The notes under the pieces: generated by a model
What the model saw: only the letters and a program-made list of their open reading frames with translations
Told to the model about the DNA's origin: nothing
Database searches by the model: none
Assembly (NCBI GenBank): GCA_031283785.1
Contig: JAITBC010000366.1
Location: 1 to 16,628, forward strand
DNA from: Tannerella sp.
GTDB taxonomy: Bacteria > Bacteroidota > Bacteroidia > Bacteroidales > Tannerellaceae
Length of the DNA stretch: 16,628 nucleotides
Reading direction: 5' to 3'
In this document: piece after piece, positions 13,555 to 16,628 of the stretch
Numbering within the stretch: position 1 is the first letter of the stretch
Layout of the letters: each line of letters starts with the position of its first letter
Translations under genes and position numbers: made by a program

Positions 13555-14652
13555 TTATAAATATTTAATAGGGTTCGAATTTGCTATTGAAATTTGCGTT
13601 GCAAAGGTAGGAAATTTTTTTGATATAATATGAGAGAATATATCTTTTGTACAAATTTCGCTTTCATAGTGTCCGGTTACGGCGAGTAAAATATACTTCT
13701 CCACATCGTGAAAATCATTATATTTGGCCTCTCCGGTGATGAAGATATCTGCGCCGGATGAAATCGCTTCGTTTATGAGAAAGGCTCCGCTACCGCCGCA
13801 TATAGCTACCGTGCGTAATTTACGTCCCGTAAGGGATGAATGTTTCAGACATTCGACATTCAGGACATCTTTTATCCGTTGCAGAAAAATCAACTCGTCT
13901 TCCCAGTCCGGGAGTATCCCTACAATTCCGCTACCGGCCTGTCCCCAATCATTTTCCAATTTATACATGTCAAAAGCCGGTTCTTCATAAGGGTGTGCCG
14001 ATAGTAAAGCGCGTATGACGGGCAATTTCTTATACGCCGGGAAGACGGTCTCTATACGTACCTCCCTCTCCATGTGAAGTTTCCCGATCTCTCCACGATA
14101 AGGGTTACAGTTTTCGCCGGCAAAAAAAGTGCCGTCTCCTTCAGCATTGAAGCTACATGAGCTATAATTACCGATGTGTCCTGCTCCTGCTTTGAACAAT
14201 ATCCGGCGAAGCATTTCGGCGGAATCTTCGGGAACGAAGGTGACGAGTTTTATCAGTTTGTGTTTCTGGGGACTTAATATCCGTATGTCCTCCAACCCGA
14301 ACATGTCTGCAAGTTTATAGTTTAAACCTCCGGAAGTGTTATCCAAATTCGTATGGGCGGCATATATGACAATATCGTTTTTGCAGGCTTTTATCACGCA
14401 CCGTTCGGCATAATTTTTTCCTGTCAGTGACTTGAAAGGTTTGAATATTAACGGATGATGGGAGATGATAAGGTTAAATCCCGCATTAACGGCTTCATCT
14501 ACAACTTCTTCCGTCACATCGAGGCAGAGGAGCGCTCCGGTAGCCTGCAAATTCACATCGCCGACCTGGATACCCGCATTATCAAAATCTTCCTGAAGAC
14601 TTAACGGAGCAAAGTGTTCTATTTCTTTTAGGATATCCTTAATTTTGATCAT
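13555..14652 (-). CDS. Nif3/YqfO family protein (GTP cyclohydrolase I type 2-like)
   Basis: Members of this family form hexameric, dimetal-binding rings. Their in vivo role is uncertain, despite the 'GTP cyclohydrolase' name. Metal-ligand regions are visible: SHHPLIF (H65, H66), AAHTNLDN (H100, D104) and near the C-terminus TGHYESE (H328, E332). A middle segment (about 135-235, LVTFVPEDSAEMLRRILFKAGAGHIGNYSSC onward) is the PII/CutA-like insertion found in YqfO. The length of 365 aa fits the long YqfO form. It lies 11 bases behind aspS and two bases before the zinc-ribbon gene, so it belongs to the aspS operon. No Shine-Dalgarno is seen. Confidence 0.92.
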   Translation of the reverse strand: MIKIKDILKEIEHFAPLSLQEDFDNAGIQVGDVNLQATGALLCLDVTEEVVDEAVNAGFNLIISHHPLIFKPFKSLTGKNYAERCVIKACKNDIVIYAAHTNLDNTSGGLNYKLADMFGLEDIRILSPQKHKLIKLVTFVPEDSAEMLRRILFKAGAGHIGNYSSCSFNAEGDGTFFAGENCNPYRGEIGKLHMEREVRIETVFPAYKKLPVIRALLSAHPYEEPAFDMYKLENDWGQAGSGIVGILPDWEDELIFLQRIKDVLNVECLKHSSLTGRKLRTVAICGGSGAFLINEAISSGADIFITGEAKYNDFHDVEKYILLAVTGHYESEICTKDIFSHIISKKFPTFATQISIANSNPIKYL

Positions 14653-14663
14653 ACATTATATAT

Positions 14664-16415
14664 TTATATATTAACTTTGATGTTCAATTCTTTCAGCTGC
14701 GCATCATCAAGTACGGACGGTGCATCCAGCATAACGTCGCGTCCGGAATTGTTTTTAGGAAAAGCGATGCAGTCACGAATAGAATCAAGACCGGTGAACA
14801 AAGATACAAGCCGGTCAAGGCCATAGGCGATACCTCCATGAGGAGGTGCTCCATATCTGAATGCGTTCATCAGGAAACCGAACTGTGATTGCGCCCGTTC
14901 TTCGGTAAATCCAAGCAGTTTAAACATCCGGTTTTGCAACAGGCTGTCGTGTATACGGATAGAACCGCCGCCTGCTTCCACTCCGTTAATGACCATATCG
15001 TATGCATTTGCGCGGACATTACCGGGATCACTTTCCAGCAGCGTAATATCTTCCTGTTTCGGCGAAGTAAACGGATGATGCATCGCATAATAGCGTTGTG
15101 TTTCTTCGTCCCATTCCAGCAAGGGGAAGTCTACAATCCACAGACAGGCAAATGTATTTTTGTCACGTAATCCCAACTGATTTCCCATTTCAAGGCGTAG
15201 CTCGTTCAGTTGCTTACGCGTCTTACCGGCATTATCACCCGAAAGTATGAGGATAAGGTCGCCGGGTTGCGCACGGAATGATTCCTTCATTTTCCGGAGC
15301 GTCTCCTGCGGGTAGAATTTATCGATGCTTGATTTCACGTCGCCGTTGTCCTCAACACGTGCGTATACAAGCCCTTTGGCTCCTATCTGCGGCCTTTTCA
15401 CAAAATCGGTAAGGCTGTCGATCTGTTTACGCGTATATACGGCTGCACCTTTGGCGCATATTCCGCCGACATATTCCGCATTATCGAATACGGCAAAACC
15501 TGACCCTTTCATAATATCCATAAGCTCGACAAACTTCATGTCGAAGCGGATATCGGGTTTATCCGAACCGTAATATTTCATTGCATCGCGCCATGTCATA
15601 CGGGGAAAATCTTCGGCGAATGTTATATTACGGATTGTCTTGAAAAGATGTTTCGTCATTCCTTCGAATATCTGCAAGACATCTTCCTGTTCGACGAACG
15701 ACATCTCGCAGTCGATCTGCGTAAATTCCGGTTGGCGGTCTGCACGCAAATCTTCGTCACGGAAACATTTTACTATCTGGAAATAGCGGTCAAAACCGGA
15801 AACCATCAATAGTTGTTTCAGTGTTTGCGGAGACTGGGGCAGAGCATAAAACTGTCCGGGATTCATCCTGGACGGCACGACGAAATCCCGTGCTCCTTCG
15901 GGTGTTGAATTTACGAGGACCGGCGTTTCAACTTCAAGAAAACCGGCATCGCCCAGGAACCGTCGTATCTCGAACGCCATACGGTGCCTTGTCTCCAGAT
16001 TTTTGCGTACAATATTACGACGCAGGTCAAGATACCGGTATTTCATGCGGATATCGTCGCCGCCGTCGCTCTCGTCTTCGATTGTAAAAGGAGGCGTAAG
16101 CGCTGCATTGAGGATATTCAATTCCGAGACGGCTACCTCAATATTACCGGTCATAATATGAGCGTTTTTATTCGAACGTTCTTTCACGATCCCTTTGACC
16201 TGAATCACAAATTCACGTCCTAATTTATTCGCCTGCTCACAGAGTGATGCATTAATTTCTTCATTAAAAACCAACTGAGTAGTGCCGTAACGGTCGCGTA
16301 AATCAACAAATGTCATACCTCCCATATCACGAATTTTCTGCACCCATCCGGCCAATGTTACGAATTCTCCTTCATCTTTAAGGCGTAATTCTCCACAAGT
16401 TTTTGTTCTATACAT
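14664..16415 (-). CDS. aspS: Aspartate--tRNA ligase
   Basis: AspRS charges tRNA-Asp with aspartate. The 583-aa protein has the bacterial-type layout: N-terminal OB-fold anticodon-binding domain ([22 protein letters not shown], 23-44), class II motif 1 near [18 protein letters not shown] (161-178), motif 2 [16 protein letters not shown] (218-233), the bacterial GAD insertion in the middle, and motif 3 [15 protein letters not shown] (528-542). The C-terminus is the expected [16 protein letters not shown] region. ATG 16415 is the first in frame and gives the normal [12 protein letters not shown] start. A consensus promoter lies at 16460-16491. It is the first gene of a tight minus-strand operon: aspS, nif3-like, zinc ribbon, tilS. 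Confidence 0.97.
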   Translation of the reverse strand: MYRTKTCGELRLKDEGEFVTLAGWVQKIRDMGGMTFVDLRDRYGTTQLVFNEEINASLCEQANKLGREFVIQVKGIVKERSNKNAHIMTGNIEVAVSELNILNAALTPPFTIEDESDGGDDIRMKYRYLDLRRNIVRKNLETRHRMAFEIRRFLGDAGFLEVETPVLVNSTPEGARDFVVPSRMNPGQFYALPQSPQTLKQLLMVSGFDRYFQIVKCFRDEDLRADRQPEFTQIDCEMSFVEQEDVLQIFEGMTKHLFKTIRNITFAEDFPRMTWRDAMKYYGSDKPDIRFDMKFVELMDIMKGSGFAVFDNAEYVGGICAKGAAVYTRKQIDSLTDFVKRPQIGAKGLVYARVEDNGDVKSSIDKFYPQETLRKMKESFRAQPGDLILILSGDNAGKTRKQLNELRLEMGNQLGLRDKNTFACLWIVDFPLLEWDEETQRYYAMHHPFTSPKQEDITLLESDPGNVRANAYDMVINGVEAGGGSIRIHDSLLQNRMFKLLGFTEERAQSQFGFLMNAFRYGAPPHGGIAYGLDRLVSLFTGLDSIRDCIAFPKNNSGRDVMLDAPSVLDDAQLKELNIKVNI

Positions 16416-16459
16416 AATTTATAAATTGTTTTTTTGTTGTTTTTATAGAAAAAATTACG

Positions 16460-16491
16460 CAAATATAGCAGATATTCCGATATAACACAAA
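16460..16491 (-). promoter_or_regulatory. Bacteroidota-type promoter of the aspS operon
   Basis: On the minus strand TTTG (16491-16488) and TATATTTG (16467-16460) are 20 bases apart, a full consensus match. The leader to the aspS ATG at 16415 would be about 38 bases. Confidence 0.7.
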
Positions 16492-16510
16492 AAAATAGTT
16501 GATTAATTTA

Positions 16511-16541
16511 TTTGGGTATCTGAAAATAATTAATATCTTTG
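16511..16541 (+). promoter_or_regulatory. Bacteroidota-type promoter of tRNA-Ser
   Basis: TTTG at 16511-16514 and TATCTTTG at 16534-16541 are 19 bases apart, a full consensus match. It points away from aspS and lies 40 bases before the tRNA-Ser. Confidence 0.7.
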
Positions 16542-16581
16542 CAACCGTTTTTTGAAAACCAACCCTGCTCAAAAAACATTC

Positions 16582-16628
16582 GGAAGGATGGGTGAGTGGC
16601 TTAAACCAACAGTTTGCTAAACTGTCGT
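16582..16628 (+). tRNA. tRNA-Ser (anticodon GCT), cut by the window end
   Basis: The 5' part of a class II tRNA is present: acceptor strand GGAAGGA, then TG, a D arm within GGTGAGTGGCTTAAACC, and anticodon stem ACAGT/ACTGT enclosing TTGCTAA with anticodon GCT. The long variable arm, T arm and 3' acceptor strand lie beyond the window. It reads AGC and AGU. Confidence 0.88.

Overview
The window comes from a member of the Bacteroidota, most likely order Bacteroidales. The evidence is consistent. Promoter-like sites match the Bacteroides-type consensus (TTTG/TTG, then 19-21 bases, then TAnnTTTG). Most starts lack a Shine-Dalgarno sequence. rpmB, rpmG and a DUF4295 gene form one cluster. CoaBC carries the Bacteroidota-style PAMDLDM motif, a DUF4835 gene lies between coaBC and recN, and Rho has a very large disordered N-terminal insertion. 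Base composition is moderate (roughly 40-45% G+C by eye). I would not name a genus.

Layout. Bases 1-1495 are accessory-like: a small secreted-protein ORF broken at a run of 11 G (217-500), an unrecognised predicted lipoprotein (540-1145), and a gene-free stretch with a possible terminator and a good tRNA promoter. Bases 1496-1927 hold a tRNA cluster: a 5'-half copy of tRNA-Gly fused to a strong hairpin, then intact tRNA-Gly(GCC), tRNA-Leu(CAG) and tRNA-Leu(GAG). Bases 2050-2667 are a ribosomal-protein operon (rpmB, rpmG, DUF4295) closed by a strong terminator. Bases 2829-8576 carry a plus-strand run: dnaN, a DnaQ-type exonuclease, coaBC, DUF4835/PorD-like and recN. Bases 8577-8943 are non-coding, with clustered inverted repeats and a two-way terminator. 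On the minus strand lie rho (8944-11022), tilS, a coiled-coil zinc-ribbon gene, a Nif3/YqfO-family gene and aspS, read in the order aspS, nif3, zinc ribbon, tilS, then rho from its own promoter. The window ends inside a plus-strand tRNA-Ser(GCT), divergent from aspS.

How the genes fit together: most are housekeeping genes for translation (tRNAs, L28, L33, AspRS, TilS), replication and repair (beta clamp, exonuclease, RecN), coenzyme A synthesis (CoaBC) and transcription termination (Rho). DUF4835 is linked to type IX secretion.

The main anomalies are: (1) an in-frame TAG inside rho where relatives have serine, with the remaining 68 conserved codons intact behind it; (2) the 11-G tract that frameshifts a signal-peptide ORF, either phase variation or decay; (3) the half-tRNA fused to a nested hairpin; (4) the inverted-repeat cluster after recN, next to a non-family RecN tail. 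These are scattered small lesions in an otherwise ordinary region. They could reflect real gene decay or sequencing error. I see no CRISPR array, no transposase gene and no complete new defence or mobile system.
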